Shown here one piece after another: positions 33,187 to 41,995 of a DNA stretch of 64,000 nt. Location of the stretch: the NCBI GenBank assembly GCA_034420695.1, contig DAOULB010000054.1:1-64000 (forward strand), written 5' to 3'. Under the pieces are notes generated by a model. It saw only the letters and a program-made list of their open reading frames with translations. It did not search any database and had not been told where the DNA came from. The position numbers were made by a program, and so were the translations under genes. This stretch comes from Io17-Chloro-G2 sp034420695 (GTDB taxonomy: Bacteria; Chloroflexota; Dehalococcoidia; Lucifugimonadales; UBA3495). How positions within the stretch are numbered: the first letter of the stretch is position 1; each line of letters starts with the position of its first letter.

Positions 33187-34458
33187 CTAGATGTAGTCTA
33201 CCTCTTCCATCATCTCCAAGTTGTCCCGGCTCTGGGACAATCCCAGCTCGACCTGCGCCTTGAACTCCTGCAGCAGTTCGTCAGAGATTACGCCGCCGGC
33301 GGCCTTGGCCCTTTCCCGGAAGTTGTCGAAGGCCCACTCCTCGGTGTCGCCGTGGGGCATGTCGAAGAAGCCCCGCTCGAATACCGGGAGCTCGCCGGGG
33401 CCGAAGTAGCCCTTGCCTTCCAAGCTGTAGCCTTCCAGGTCGTGGGTGCCCTTGCCCAACACCTGGCCGGTCTGGGCGTAGTGCTCCATGACGTTCTTCA
33501 TGCCGTACTTCTGCACCGGGCAGACCTTCATGCAGACGCCGCAGCCCAAGTACCGGGCCATGACCGGGCGGCACCGCTTGAAGTACAGCTTGTTCTTTTC
33601 CAAGCCTCTCCACCAGATCTTGTCACGCATCAGGGCGCGGCCAGGGCAGCGGTTCACACAGACCTGGCAGACCTGGCAGAAAGCGTGGATGCCGTAGTCG
33701 ACGGGCTCGTCGTAGCTGACGTTGGCGTCGGTGGTGATCATCATCAGGCGGCACCTGGAACCCTCATGGGGGGTGAGCAGGTATCCGCAGGCTCCCAACT
33801 GGCCCAAGCCTGCTTCCACGAACATGGGGATGTAGGGGCCGGTGTTGTCGTTGGGGCTGTGCACCTGGGCGCGATATCCCAGGGAGTTGATGAAGCGGCC
33901 CAGTTCCAGTCCGGCGGCGCCTTCAGTCCGGTAGGTGCTGGAATGCACGATCTCGGCGTCGACGCTGGGGATGGTCTGGGTGGGCTCGAAGTCCTGTTCG
34001 TAAGCCAAGCAGATTACGTGAGGGAACCTGACCCAGTCCTTCTTGCTGGCGTAGGTGTAGCGGTGGTCGTAGGCGGTGATGCCGACTTCCAGGAATCCCA
34101 GTTCCCGGGCCTTGGTCTTGATGGCCTCGGTTACGTCCTCACCGGTGGCCTCTCCGGTGGGGTCCTGGTCGCCGGTCAAGCGGGCGGCCATGATCAACGG
34201 CCGGTTGAGCTTGTCGTGCTCCTTGCGGATTTCCCGCATTTCAACGTGGGTGTCGCGGAGGGCGTTAGCCCAGTCGCGGGACGCCCGCTCGGTAATGTTC
34301 TGGGTCTCCAGGGGGTACTCGCGGGCATACCAGTCCACTTCCCGGTGGTTCAAAGGTATGCCGGGCACCGTCTCAAGCTCCTCGGGTACGGGAATAACTA
34401 CCGGGGCATCGTTTCGGTCCTTTCCTGGCCGGACTACCTCGTGGCCGATTTTCAGCAT
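33187..34458 (-). CDS. Cytosolic reductive-dehalogenase-like protein (downstream copy)
   Basis: A 423-residue iron-sulfur protein. Two 4Fe-4S motifs are visible: C261-x2-C-x2-C-x3-CP and C296...C306-x2-C-x3-CP (YLGCGVCMKVCP). Before them, 'FVEAGLGQLGACGYLLTPHEGSRCRL' (about 213-238) matches the cobalamin-cradling loop shared by reductive dehalogenases and epoxyqueuosine reductase. Residues 121-150 (GFLEVGITAYDHRYTYASKK) probably line the pocket. There is no twin-arginine signal, and no membrane anchor gene, so it is cytoplasmic and not a classical respiratory dehalogenase. ATG has GGGAGGAGA upstream. A close paralogue lies immediately upstream. Confidence 0.85.
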   Translation of the reverse strand: MLKIGHEVVRPGKDRNDAPVVIPVPEELETVPGIPLNHREVDWYAREYPLETQNITERASRDWANALRDTHVEMREIRKEHDKLNRPLIMAARLTGDQDPTGEATGEDVTEAIKTKARELGFLEVGITAYDHRYTYASKKDWVRFPHVICLAYEQDFEPTQTIPSVDAEIVHSSTYRTEGAAGLELGRFINSLGYRAQVHSPNDNTGPYIPMFVEAGLGQLGACGYLLTPHEGSRCRLMMITTDANVSYDEPVDYGIHAFCQVCQVCVNRCPGRALMRDKIWWRGLEKNKLYFKRCRPVMARYLGCGVCMKVCPVQKYGMKNVMEHYAQTGQVLGKGTHDLEGYSLEGKGYFGPGELPVFERGFFDMPHGDTEEWAFDNFRERAKAAGGVISDELLQEFKAQVELGLSQSRDNLEMMEEVDYI

Positions 34459-34508
34459 ACCTTCTCCTCCCAAAGGGTATAGGGACTTGTTTTCAAGCCT
34501 TGGCGCCT

Positions 34509-34537
34509 ACATTAGTAGCTGGGATTTTATTTGTCAA
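34509..34537 (-). promoter_or_regulatory. Promoter of downstream dehalogenase-like gene
   Basis: On the minus strand a perfect TTGACA (34537-34532) and, 17 bp on, TAATGT (34514-34509). The following bases AATAAAA resemble those after the TTGACA of the upstream copy. Confidence 0.6.
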
Positions 34538-34650
34538 CCCTATGCGCCACGGGTTTTTGTATTCCTTCTGTGAATAGTTGATAGAGCATTGCATGATAGT
34601 AGGGCCGCGGCCTGCTATCGCGGGGATTACGCCGAAATTCGAAGCGGGGG

Positions 34651-34690
34651 CAAAAAGAAGAAGCCCGCCCCGTTTGCAGGGGCGGGCTTC
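34651..34690 (-). terminator. Intrinsic terminator of the upstream dehalogenase-like gene
   Basis: A 12-bp perfect stem (GAAGCCCGCCCC / GGGGCGGGCTTC, loop of 7) is followed on the minus strand by TTCTTTTTG. It separates the two dehalogenase-like genes, so each has its own transcript. Confidence 0.85.
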
Positions 34691-34730
34691 CATGTGCGCT
34701 TTCCTGGTGCAGGCTCGTTGCTAGGCGGAC

Positions 34731-36011
34731 CTAGATATAGTCGGCGTCCTGGTCCATCATTACCAACTGGTCGGTGGTCTCCCGGGCCAGGCTCTTGTTC
34801 ATCTCGTCCCGGAACTCGGCCAGCAACTCATCGGTGACCACACCGCCGGCGGCCTTGGCTTTTTCCCGGAAGTTGTCGAAGGCCCACTCGAAGTCGTCGC
34901 CGTGGGGCATGTTGAAGAAATCGCGGTCGAAAGCGGGCAACTCGCCGGGGCCGAAGTAGCCCTTGCCTTCCAGGCTGTAGCCTTCCAGATCGTGGGTGCC
35001 CTTGCCCAGCACCTGTCCGGTCTCGGCGTAGTGGTCCATCACGTTCTTCAGGCCGTACTTCTGCACCGGGCAGACCTTCATGCAGACGCCGCAGCCCAAG
35101 TACCGGGCCATTACGGGGCGGCACCGCTTGAAGTACAGCTTGTTCTTCTCAATCCCGCGCCACCAGATCTTGTCACGCATCAGGGCGCGGCCGGGGCAGC
35201 GGTTCACGCAAACTTGGCAGACTTGGCAAAGGGCGTGAATGCCGTAGTCCACCGGCTGGTCGTGGGTGACCTTGGCGTCGGTGGTCACCGATACCAAGCG
35301 GCAGCGGCTGCCGACGTGGGGGGTGAGCAGGTAGCCGCAGGCGCCCAACTGGCCCAAGCCGGCTGCAACGAACATGGGGATGTAGGGGCCGGGGGAGTCG
35401 CCGGAACCGGTGACTTGGGCGTGGTAGCCCAAACCGCGGATGAAGTTGCCCAGCTCCAAGGCTGCTGCGCCTTCCGTCCGGTAGGTGCTGGAGTGGACTA
35501 TTTCGGCGTCGACGCTGGGGATGGTCTGAGTGGGCTCGAAATCCTGCTCGTAGGCCAAGCAGATGATGTTGGGGTAGTAGGTGGTCATGTCCTTCTTGCT
35601 GCTGTAGGTGTACCGGTGGTCGAAAGCAGCCAGACCCACCTCAATGAATCCCAACTCCCTGGCCTTGTTCTTGATGGCCTCGGTGACGTCTTCGCCGGTG
35701 GGCTCTGCAGTGGGCTCCAGATCGGCGGTCAGCCGGCAGGCCATGACCAGCGCTCGGTTGAGCTTTTCGTGCTCTTTGCGGATTTCCCGCATCTCGGCGT
35801 GGGTATCCCGCAGGGTGTTGGCCCAGTCACGGGAAGCCCGCTCGGTGATGTTCATGCTTTCCAGCGGGTACTCCCTGGCGTACCAGTCCACTTCCCGGTT
35901 GTTCAAGGGGATGCCCGGCACGGTTTCCAACTCCTCGGGTATCTGGATGGTAACCGGGTCGTCTTCCAGGCTGGGACCCGGGCGCACCACCTCATGGCCT
36001 ATCTTCAGCAT
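34731..36011 (-). CDS. Cytosolic reductive-dehalogenase-like protein (upstream copy)
   Basis: A 426-residue paralogue of the gene at 33187, aligning end to end with only short indels. Both 4Fe-4S motifs (CQVCQVCVNRCP, YLGCGVCMKVCP) and the cobalamin-loop (GLGQLGACGYLLTPHVGSRCRL) are intact. Differences cluster in residues 10-25, about 85-105, the pocket segment (VGLAAFDHRYTYSSKKDMTTYY, where the other copy has Tyr for Phe130 and lacks one residue) and the C-terminus, which suggests a different substrate range. It has no secretion signal. AGGAGGGC precedes the ATG. Confidence 0.85.
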   Translation of the reverse strand: MLKIGHEVVRPGPSLEDDPVTIQIPEELETVPGIPLNNREVDWYAREYPLESMNITERASRDWANTLRDTHAEMREIRKEHEKLNRALVMACRLTADLEPTAEPTGEDVTEAIKNKARELGFIEVGLAAFDHRYTYSSKKDMTTYYPNIICLAYEQDFEPTQTIPSVDAEIVHSSTYRTEGAAALELGNFIRGLGYHAQVTGSGDSPGPYIPMFVAAGLGQLGACGYLLTPHVGSRCRLVSVTTDAKVTHDQPVDYGIHALCQVCQVCVNRCPGRALMRDKIWWRGIEKNKLYFKRCRPVMARYLGCGVCMKVCPVQKYGLKNVMDHYAETGQVLGKGTHDLEGYSLEGKGYFGPGELPAFDRDFFNMPHGDDFEWAFDNFREKAKAAGGVVTDELLAEFRDEMNKSLARETTDQLVMMDQDADYI

Positions 36012-36090
36012 TTTTGCCCTCCTCTCTTTTGGAAAACGTTAAGTGAGAACTTTGCCTGAGTCAGGAATACGGATTCCAAGTAGCCGCTAA

Positions 36091-36119
36091 AAGATAACCA
36101 CGGCCCCTTTGTTTGTCAA
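36091..36119 (-). promoter_or_regulatory. Promoter of upstream dehalogenase-like gene
   Basis: On the minus strand a perfect TTGACA (36119-36114), a 17-bp spacer beginning AACAAAG and TATCTT (36096-36091). It gives a leader of about 80 bases before the ATG at 36011. Confidence 0.65.
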
Positions 36120-36226
36120 GCAAATTCAAAGGTGTTTCCAATGCGGGGCTATTACGATACTGGTTGCTCCTTCAATGTTACTGATTTCGAAGAATCGATG
36201 CCGATTTTCGCCCGCCAATCGTCCAA

Positions 36227-37897
36227 TCACCGCCCGGTGCGGCGGGCAATCATGGCTTCGGCCAGGGGGCTGGCGCCGGAGCGGACCACGACGTTAACCA
36301 AGGAAGGCTGGCCCGAGGCCAACGCCCTCTCCACCGCCGGCGAGACGTCCTCCGGCTTTTCTACGTATTCGGCGTAACCGCCGATGGCCTCCACCATCTT
36401 GTCGTAACGAATGAACCGCAGGTCGGTGCCCACGGCCCGGTTGTAGTAGGCCATCTGGAAGGTCTTGTCGATGCCCCAAGTGGAATCGTTGCCCAAGACT
36501 ACCGTCATGGGTATGTTGTGGCGGATGCAGGTGTCGTACTCCATGGCGTAAAATCCGAAGGAGCCGTCGCCCATGAACACCAGTACTTTGGCGTCGGGGT
36601 AGGCCAGCTTGGCGGCCATCCCGTAGGGTATTCCCGCTCCCAAGTGGCTGAGGGGTCCCAACCGGGTGAACCGCCCCGGCTGCCGGGCCTTGAAGTAGCA
36701 GCGGCCCCACTGGACGTAGTCTCCACCGTCCAGGACTATGACGGTGTCCCGGTCCACCAAGTGCTGGATGCGGCTGAACACGTCAAGGGGATGCATCGGG
36801 TCCTCGCCCGTGGCCTTGGATTCCAGGTTTTCCTGCCACGCAGCACGGTCCTCCCGGAGTTGGTTCAGCCAAGGGTCGATGTTGTTGCCGGGCAGCTTGG
36901 CGGCGGCCCCGGCAACTTGGTCTACTATGGCCCCCAAGTCCCCCAGCAGGCCGATGGACACGCCCCGGTTGCGCCCGATTTCCGCCGCCGAGGCGTCGGC
37001 CTGGATGAGCTTGGCGCCAGGGTTGAAGACCCGCCCGTATCCGTAGCGGTGGTCCAGCCGCTTGCCCAGCAGCAGGGCGACGTCGGCCTCCCGGAACCGG
37101 CGGGCCGCCGGGTTCAGCGAACCGTCGGCGTAGCCAAAGCACAGGGGATGTTCGTCGTCCAGCAACCCCCTGGCCTGCTCCACGGTGAACACCGGCGCCC
37201 CGGTGGCCTCGGCCAAGGCTTCCATCTGTTCCGGAGAAACCGAGTACCTGGCCGGGTTACCGGCGATTATCACCGGGCGTTGGGCCCCCCGCAGGATAGC
37301 CGCCGCTTGGTCGATCAGGTCTTGGTCGCCCATAGACCTGCCGTGGCTGCGGTATTCCTGGGGCAGGTATGGAGGGAATTCTTCCTCGTTGATTTCCTGT
37401 TCCTGGATGTCGATTGGCAATGTCAAGTGCACCGGGCCAGGGCGGCCGGCCATGGCGGTTCGGAAGGCGGTGGCCACGTATTCGGGAATTCTGTGCCGGT
37501 CGTGAATCAGCCAAGACCCCTTGGTTACCGGGGCGGCCATTTCCACTTGATTGATCTCTTGGAAGGCGGCCATTCCCTTTTCCGGCAACTCGGCGCATCC
37601 GGCGATGAACACCACCGGGCTCTCTGCAGTGTAGACGGCCGGCAGGGCCGATATGGCGTTGGAGAAGCCGGGTCCTCCGGTGAAGATACCCGCGGCGGGC
37701 CGGCCGGTAATCCGGGCGTACCCGTCGGCCATGTGCAGGGCAGCCCCTTCATGGCGTGTGTCTATGAACTCGATGCCCTCGTCCGCAGCGGCGTCCACCA
37801 AGGGCAGCACCGTATCGCCCACGATGGTGAACACTTTCTCGATTCCTTCCTGTTTCAAGCAGCGGACGAAAAGATGGGCGCCGGTGAGTTTAGGCAT
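36227..37897 (-). CDS. Thiamine-diphosphate-dependent enzyme (acetolactate-synthase-like)
   Basis: A 556-residue TPP enzyme. The N-terminal domain carries the catalytic Glu in 'IEFIDTRHEGAALHMADGYARITGRP' (about residue 50) and 'GGPGFSNAISALPAVY'. The central domain is of the usual type, and the C-terminal TPP/Mg motif is GDGSFGFYAMEYDTCIRHN ending in 'LGNDSTWG'. Such sequences include oxalyl-CoA decarboxylase, benzaldehyde lyase and glyoxylate carboligase as well as acetolactate synthase; the substrate cannot be chosen. A 2-oxoacid or acyl-CoA role alongside CaiB and thiolase is plausible. AGGAGA precedes the ATG. Confidence 0.88.
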   Translation of the reverse strand: MPKLTGAHLFVRCLKQEGIEKVFTIVGDTVLPLVDAAADEGIEFIDTRHEGAALHMADGYARITGRPAAGIFTGGPGFSNAISALPAVYTAESPVVFIAGCAELPEKGMAAFQEINQVEMAAPVTKGSWLIHDRHRIPEYVATAFRTAMAGRPGPVHLTLPIDIQEQEINEEEFPPYLPQEYRSHGRSMGDQDLIDQAAAILRGAQRPVIIAGNPARYSVSPEQMEALAEATGAPVFTVEQARGLLDDEHPLCFGYADGSLNPAARRFREADVALLLGKRLDHRYGYGRVFNPGAKLIQADASAAEIGRNRGVSIGLLGDLGAIVDQVAGAAAKLPGNNIDPWLNQLREDRAAWQENLESKATGEDPMHPLDVFSRIQHLVDRDTVIVLDGGDYVQWGRCYFKARQPGRFTRLGPLSHLGAGIPYGMAAKLAYPDAKVLVFMGDGSFGFYAMEYDTCIRHNIPMTVVLGNDSTWGIDKTFQMAYYNRAVGTDLRFIRYDKMVEAIGGYAEYVEKPEDVSPAVERALASGQPSLVNVVVRSGASPLAEAMIARRTGR

Positions 37898-38137
37898 TGG
37901 GCTTCTCCTGCGTGATGCTCCACCCGCAGCTACGGCCGCGGGAGTGAATTGTCCGTAGAGCTTACTAGGCGTGGTCTATGGCGTCCAGTGCCGCAACGGG
38001 CCGCTTCAAACAACCAACTCAACAGGTGACCAACTCAGCGGGCCGTCGCCGGCATCCTCCGCCACATCACCCGCTCCATCACGGGTCCGGCGTTGTGTTA
38101 ACCTGTTTTCTTGCATCTGCCTTCAGGCAGCGAGGAA

Positions 38138-38992
38138 ATGGGCACCCTGTTCGTAATCGGCACACCCATCGGCAATCTCGAGGACCTGACTCACAGGGCC
38201 GGGCGCGTCCTGGGTCAAGTGGACCTTGTGGCCGCCGAGGACACCCGGGTCACCCGAAAGCTGCTGAGCCACTTGGGCCTACGGGTGCCATTGACCAGTT
38301 ACCATCGGCACAATGGTCCAAGACGCACCCCGGCGATATTGGAAGCCCTGAACCGGGGGGACGTGGCCTTGGTCACCGATGCGGGGATGCCCGGCGTTAG
38401 CGACCCCGGCAGCGAGTTGGTGGCCCAGGCCGCCGCCGAGGGGTTCCCGGTGGAGGTGGTGCCCGGTGTCTCCTCCGTCACCACCGCGCTTGCAGTGTCC
38501 GGCCTACCTGCCGATTCCTTCCAATTCCTGGGGTTCCTGCCCCGGCGGGCCGGGCAGCGCCGGGCCCAGCTTCTTTCGGTGAAAGACGGTCCCAGCACCT
38601 TGGTCATCTTCGAAGCTCCCCACCGCTTGGGGTCAACCCTGAAAGACCTGCAGGCGGTGCTGGGCGACCGTGCCGCAGCGGTGTGCCGGGAATTGACCAA
38701 GATGCACCAAGAAATCTTCAGGGGAACGCTGTCAGAAGCGGTGGAGCACTTTACCCAGCCAAGGGGCGAGTTTGTACTGGTTATTGCCGGCGCGGATGCC
38801 GCCGGTCCAAGCCAAAGTGGCGATGACCCCGCGATGAACGATCAACAGGAACAGCGGGAGAAAGCGGCCTTGGCCCGGTTGGCCGAGTTGCGCGAGGCCG
38901 GGACGGCGGCCCGGGAGGCAGTTGCCGAAGTCAGCCGGTCCACTGGGCAGCCCAGGAACGACATCTACCGCTTGTGGCTCAGCCTCCCTTGA
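38138..38992 (+). CDS. rsmI: 16S rRNA (cytidine1402-2'-O)-methyltransferase
   Basis: A 284-residue SAM-dependent tetrapyrrole-methylase-fold enzyme: 'LFVIGTPIGNLEDLTHRA', 'AAEDTRVTRKLLSHLG', 'VALVTDAGMPGVSDPGSELV', 'VEVVPGVSSVTTALAVSGLP', 'FEAPHRLGSTLKDLQAVLG' and 'CRELTKMHQEIFRGTLSEAV' are diagnostic. The C-terminal extension (about 40 residues ending RNDIYRLWLSLP) is the usual helical tail. The start at 38138 gives the canonical N-terminus. Confidence 0.95.
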   Translation: MGTLFVIGTPIGNLEDLTHRAGRVLGQVDLVAAEDTRVTRKLLSHLGLRVPLTSYHRHNGPRRTPAILEALNRGDVALVTDAGMPGVSDPGSELVAQAAAEGFPVEVVPGVSSVTTALAVSGLPADSFQFLGFLPRRAGQRRAQLLSVKDGPSTLVIFEAPHRLGSTLKDLQAVLGDRAAAVCRELTKMHQEIFRGTLSEAVEHFTQPRGEFVLVIAGADAAGPSQSGDDPAMNDQQEQREKAALARLAELREAGTAAREAVAEVSRSTGQPRNDIYRLWLSLP

Positions 38993-39092
38993 TGGAGGGG
39001 TCGAATTCCAGGAAGCGTTCGGGAGGGATTCCCTTCCAAGCGGTCCCGAAGCTCCAGACTGAGTATTCCTGCCCGGGGGAGCCCGTCAGTTA

Positions 39093-40436
39093 ATGGTCCA
39101 GGCCAACCCTCAAACCCCGCCTACTCCGGCTGAGCCCTCCCCGGGAGGCCTGCGCCCCGGCAACGTCTTCTACGGCTGGTGGCTGGTCGCCTTGGGCGGG
39201 TTCGTCATGACCATATCCACCGTGCCCCTTTTCCACGCCATGAGCGTTTGGGCCGTGGCCTTGGAAAGCCAGTTCAACTGGAGCCGCACTCAGCTCGGTT
39301 TCGCCTTGACCTTCACCAGGATAGAGGGCGGCATCATGGGCCCAATCGAGGGATACCTGACGGATAAGGTGGGCACCCGGCGAATGGTGCTGGTGGGAAT
39401 GGTTATCCTGGGGTTGGGCTTCCTGTTCTTTGGCCGCGTAGAGAACCTGTGGATGTTCTATGCCGCCTACATGGTGATGGCCTTGGGGCAGGGGCTGGGG
39501 AGCTGGGTCCCGGTCATGACCTTGCTCAACCACTGGTTCCAGCGTCAGAAGTCCACAGCCATCAGCCGGGCCAACGTCATCAGCCGGGTGGGGGCCCTGG
39601 CGCTGGTGCCGGCCTTGGCATGGGCGGTGGACCCCGATGCCGAGCGCTTGGGGTGGAGCCTCACCGCCACGGTCATAGGAATATTCATCCTGGTAATAGC
39701 CTTCCCCATGACCCGGCTGATTCGCAACCAACCCCAGGAGTACGGCCAGTGGCCCGACGGCGTCCCGCCGGAGGAGGAGCCGGGCCAAGGCGGAGCCTCC
39801 CGAGGAACCAGGTCTCCTTCCGCCGCTGACACCGGGGACTTTACCGCGGTCCAAGCCCTGAAGACCCCGGCCTTCTGGCTGATTGCCTTGGGCCACGGTT
39901 TCGTGTCCATGGTGATGCTGGCGGTGATGTCCCACCTTGGGTTGATGATGAAGGACCAAGGCTTCACCCTGCAGACCACCGCCTGGCTGGTGGGCGGCTA
40001 CACCTTGGTGGCCACCGTGTTCCAGTTGGTGGGAGGGTACGTTGGAGACAGGATCCCCATCCGGCTGGCCTTGTTCGGGTTCACCACCATCCAGGCTGTG
40101 GGTGTGGTGGTGCTGACCCTGGCCGACAACATTGCCACCCTCACGGTGTTCGCCGTAATGTTCGGCGTCGGAATGGGCGGACGCAACCCGCTGACGGTCT
40201 CGATACGGGGCGACTATTTCGGCAGGCGTTCCTTCGGCAAGATACTGGGGCTGTCCACGGTGCCGATGAACGTGCTGCTGCTGATTTCATCTCCCTTGGC
40301 CGGGTACATGCGGGACGTGCAGGGCACCTACACCGATGCCTTCCTGCTGCTGGCAGCCCTGAACTTCCTGGGGGGCATCTGCTTCCTGGCCGCCAAGCGG
40401 CCCACTTGGCCCGCCCCGGCCCAAGTCCGCGCTTAG
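39093..40436 (+). CDS. Major facilitator superfamily transporter
   Basis: A 447-residue protein with twelve hydrophobic helices. 'FYGWWLVALGGFVMTISTVPLFHAMSVW', 'FNWSRTQLGFALTFTR', 'DKVGTRRMVLVG' (the loop 2-3 D-x-x-G-x-R-R motif) and 'GYVGDRIPIRLALFGF' (repeat motif in loop 8-9) resemble the monocarboxylate/oxalate-antiporter branch. It probably moves an organic anion at the inner membrane; direction unknown. A GGGGGAG lies about 11 bases before the ATG. Confidence 0.9.
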   Translation: MVQANPQTPPTPAEPSPGGLRPGNVFYGWWLVALGGFVMTISTVPLFHAMSVWAVALESQFNWSRTQLGFALTFTRIEGGIMGPIEGYLTDKVGTRRMVLVGMVILGLGFLFFGRVENLWMFYAAYMVMALGQGLGSWVPVMTLLNHWFQRQKSTAISRANVISRVGALALVPALAWAVDPDAERLGWSLTATVIGIFILVIAFPMTRLIRNQPQEYGQWPDGVPPEEEPGQGGASRGTRSPSAADTGDFTAVQALKTPAFWLIALGHGFVSMVMLAVMSHLGLMMKDQGFTLQTTAWLVGGYTLVATVFQLVGGYVGDRIPIRLALFGFTTIQAVGVVVLTLADNIATLTVFAVMFGVGMGGRNPLTVSIRGDYFGRRSFGKILGLSTVPMNVLLLISSPLAGYMRDVQGTYTDAFLLLAALNFLGGICFLAAKRPTWPAPAQVRA

Positions 40437-40544
40437 GGTTTACCGGGTCGCTTAGGGTCCGTGACGCTCTAACCCCCGGTTTCAGGAATCTTCCTTTAGA
40501 GAAGTTCTGGATATAGAAAGCGTAAGCCCCTTTGCCCTTGGTGG

Positions 40545-40570
40545 TAGGGGCGGGTTTCAAACCCGCCCCT
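40545..40570. repeat. REP-like palindrome
   Basis: AGGGGCGGGTT / AACCCGCCCCT, an 11-bp perfect stem with a 3-base loop, preceded by GT. It lies between two convergent genes and shares the GTAGGGGC core with the elements at 31549 and 41238. Confidence 0.7.
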
Positions 40571-40628
40571 GCAGGCTGACGTGGATTAGCCACCCTGGCC
40601 GCCATGACGAGGGTTGTTCAGAGATTCC

Positions 40629-41153
40629 TTAGCTCTCGTTAATTTCTATGGTGGTGATGCCCAGCCTTTCCGACGGCTGGGAGGGTTCACCCCGGCCGGT
40701 GGTGGTCACTGGCGAGTTGGCCAAGGAGTCCAGCACGTCCAAGCCCTCGGTGAGCATACCGAAAATGGTGTAGTTGGGCGGCAGCCCCACGTCATCGCCG
40801 TGCACTATGAAAAACTGGCTGCCGTTGGTGTTGGGGCCGGCGTTGGCCATGGCCAGGGTGCCCCTGACGTAGCGCCGGGTCACCGGCTCGTCCTGGAAGC
40901 GGTAGCCCGGCCCGCCCGTGCCGTCGCCCCGGGGGCAGCCTCCTTGAATCATGAAGTCCTTGATGACCCGGTGGAAGCCGCCGCCGTCGTAAAACCCCTC
41001 CTTGGCCAGGAAGGTGAAATTGTTGACCGTGACGGGCGCGTCGGCGGACAGCAACTCCAGCGTCATGTCTCCTTTGGAGGTGCGGATGGTGGCGGTGTAC
41101 TTCTTGGAAGTGTCGAGGGCCATTTCCGGGGGGCTGGAGTATTGCTCAGGCAT
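40629..41153 (-). CDS. Cyclophilin-type peptidyl-prolyl isomerase
   Basis: A 174-residue cyclophilin: 'YTATIRTSKGDMTLELLSADAPVTVNNFTFLAKEGFYDGGGFHRVIKDFMIQGGCPRGDGTGGPGYRF', with F-H-R active-site Arg, the 'MANAGPNTNGSQFFIV' segment and 'YTIFGMLTEGLDVLD'. There is no signal peptide, so it is cytoplasmic. AAGGAAAGGAT is close upstream of the ATG. REP-like palindromes flank it. Confidence 0.95.
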   Translation of the reverse strand: MPEQYSSPPEMALDTSKKYTATIRTSKGDMTLELLSADAPVTVNNFTFLAKEGFYDGGGFHRVIKDFMIQGGCPRGDGTGGPGYRFQDEPVTRRYVRGTLAMANAGPNTNGSQFFIVHGDDVGLPPNYTIFGMLTEGLDVLDSLANSPVTTTGRGEPSQPSERLGITTIEINES

Positions 41154-41237
41154 ATCCTTTCCTTGTGGCGTCCTGCGGCGCCTGCTGAATTTTGGAGCGC
41201 GAACTGGTTCCTGCCGGGAATAGTCTTTCCAACAATT

Positions 41238-41264
41238 CAGGGGCGGGTCTCAACCTCGCCCCTG
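41238..41264. repeat. REP-like palindrome
   Basis: CAGGGGCG ... CGCCCCTG, an 8-bp perfect outer stem around GGTCTCAACCT. Core AGGGGCGGGTYTCAA matches the element at 40545. Confidence 0.6.
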
Positions 41265-41310
41265 TTTGCTGCGGAGAGGTCCGGGCGCCATGGCCCGCGC
41301 TGCGGGACTG

Positions 41311-41751
41311 CTACCCGCGGCGGCGGGACTTGGTCTCGGCCCAAGCGGCAATCTTGGGAAGCGCCGCGTCCACCACCTGCTGGTCCAAGTCCCTGGCAAT
41401 GTCCTCCGCCTCGCAACGGATTAGCATGATGGGGAGGCGGTTCTTGATTTTGTCCAAGGCCCAGGCGAGAGGCTCCCCCTCGGCGGTCATGTCCAAGAAG
41501 ATGCGCTCGTTCTTCTGCATGGTGGCGTTGCGGTAGTGGTAATGAGGGGCCACCTTGAAACAGTCGAACCGCAGCAGTTCCTTGTCCTGTCCCGGCAGGT
41601 CGTTGCCATAAACGTGGAGACAGATGCCTTCCTCTTCTCCCCCACGAAGAATCCGGTACTCCAGTCCAAAAGTAACCGGACCGGCCGGTATCAACTCTTC
41701 GGCGCCGCCGGTTTCTCCTCCCATTTGGGCGTGCATCACCTGCTCTGTCAT
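41311..41751 (-). CDS. Conserved-looking hypothetical protein
   Basis: A 146-residue soluble protein: 'GPVTFGLEYRILRGGEEEGICLHVYGNDLPGQDKELLRFDCFKVAPHYHYRNATMQKNERIFLDMTAEG' and 'DLDQQVVDAALPKIAAWAE'. It is rich in histidine and acidic residues in the middle (HYHY). I do not recognise a family with certainty. GGGAGGAG precedes the ATG. Confidence 0.75.
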   Translation of the reverse strand: MTEQVMHAQMGGETGGAEELIPAGPVTFGLEYRILRGGEEEGICLHVYGNDLPGQDKELLRFDCFKVAPHYHYRNATMQKNERIFLDMTAEGEPLAWALDKIKNRLPIMLIRCEAEDIARDLDQQVVDAALPKIAAWAETKSRRRG

Positions 41752-41995
41752 GGTGAATCTCCTCCCGGCAACCAGTATAGGGAACCCTTTCGGAAGCCAC
41801 TGTTCACCCGGGATTATAGCCTTGGCGCTGTATTAGGCCAAGCGGAGCGGGGCCGCGTGGGTGGTTTATAATTGTATATAGGAGATGAACTGAGGGATTC
41901 GCCGGAGTCAGCGTTGACCTTGCAGGGGTGATCCGGGTCGACACAACTAATCATTCCACGGCTTGGCCACTGATCACATTTGGAGGGTTCCGGAG

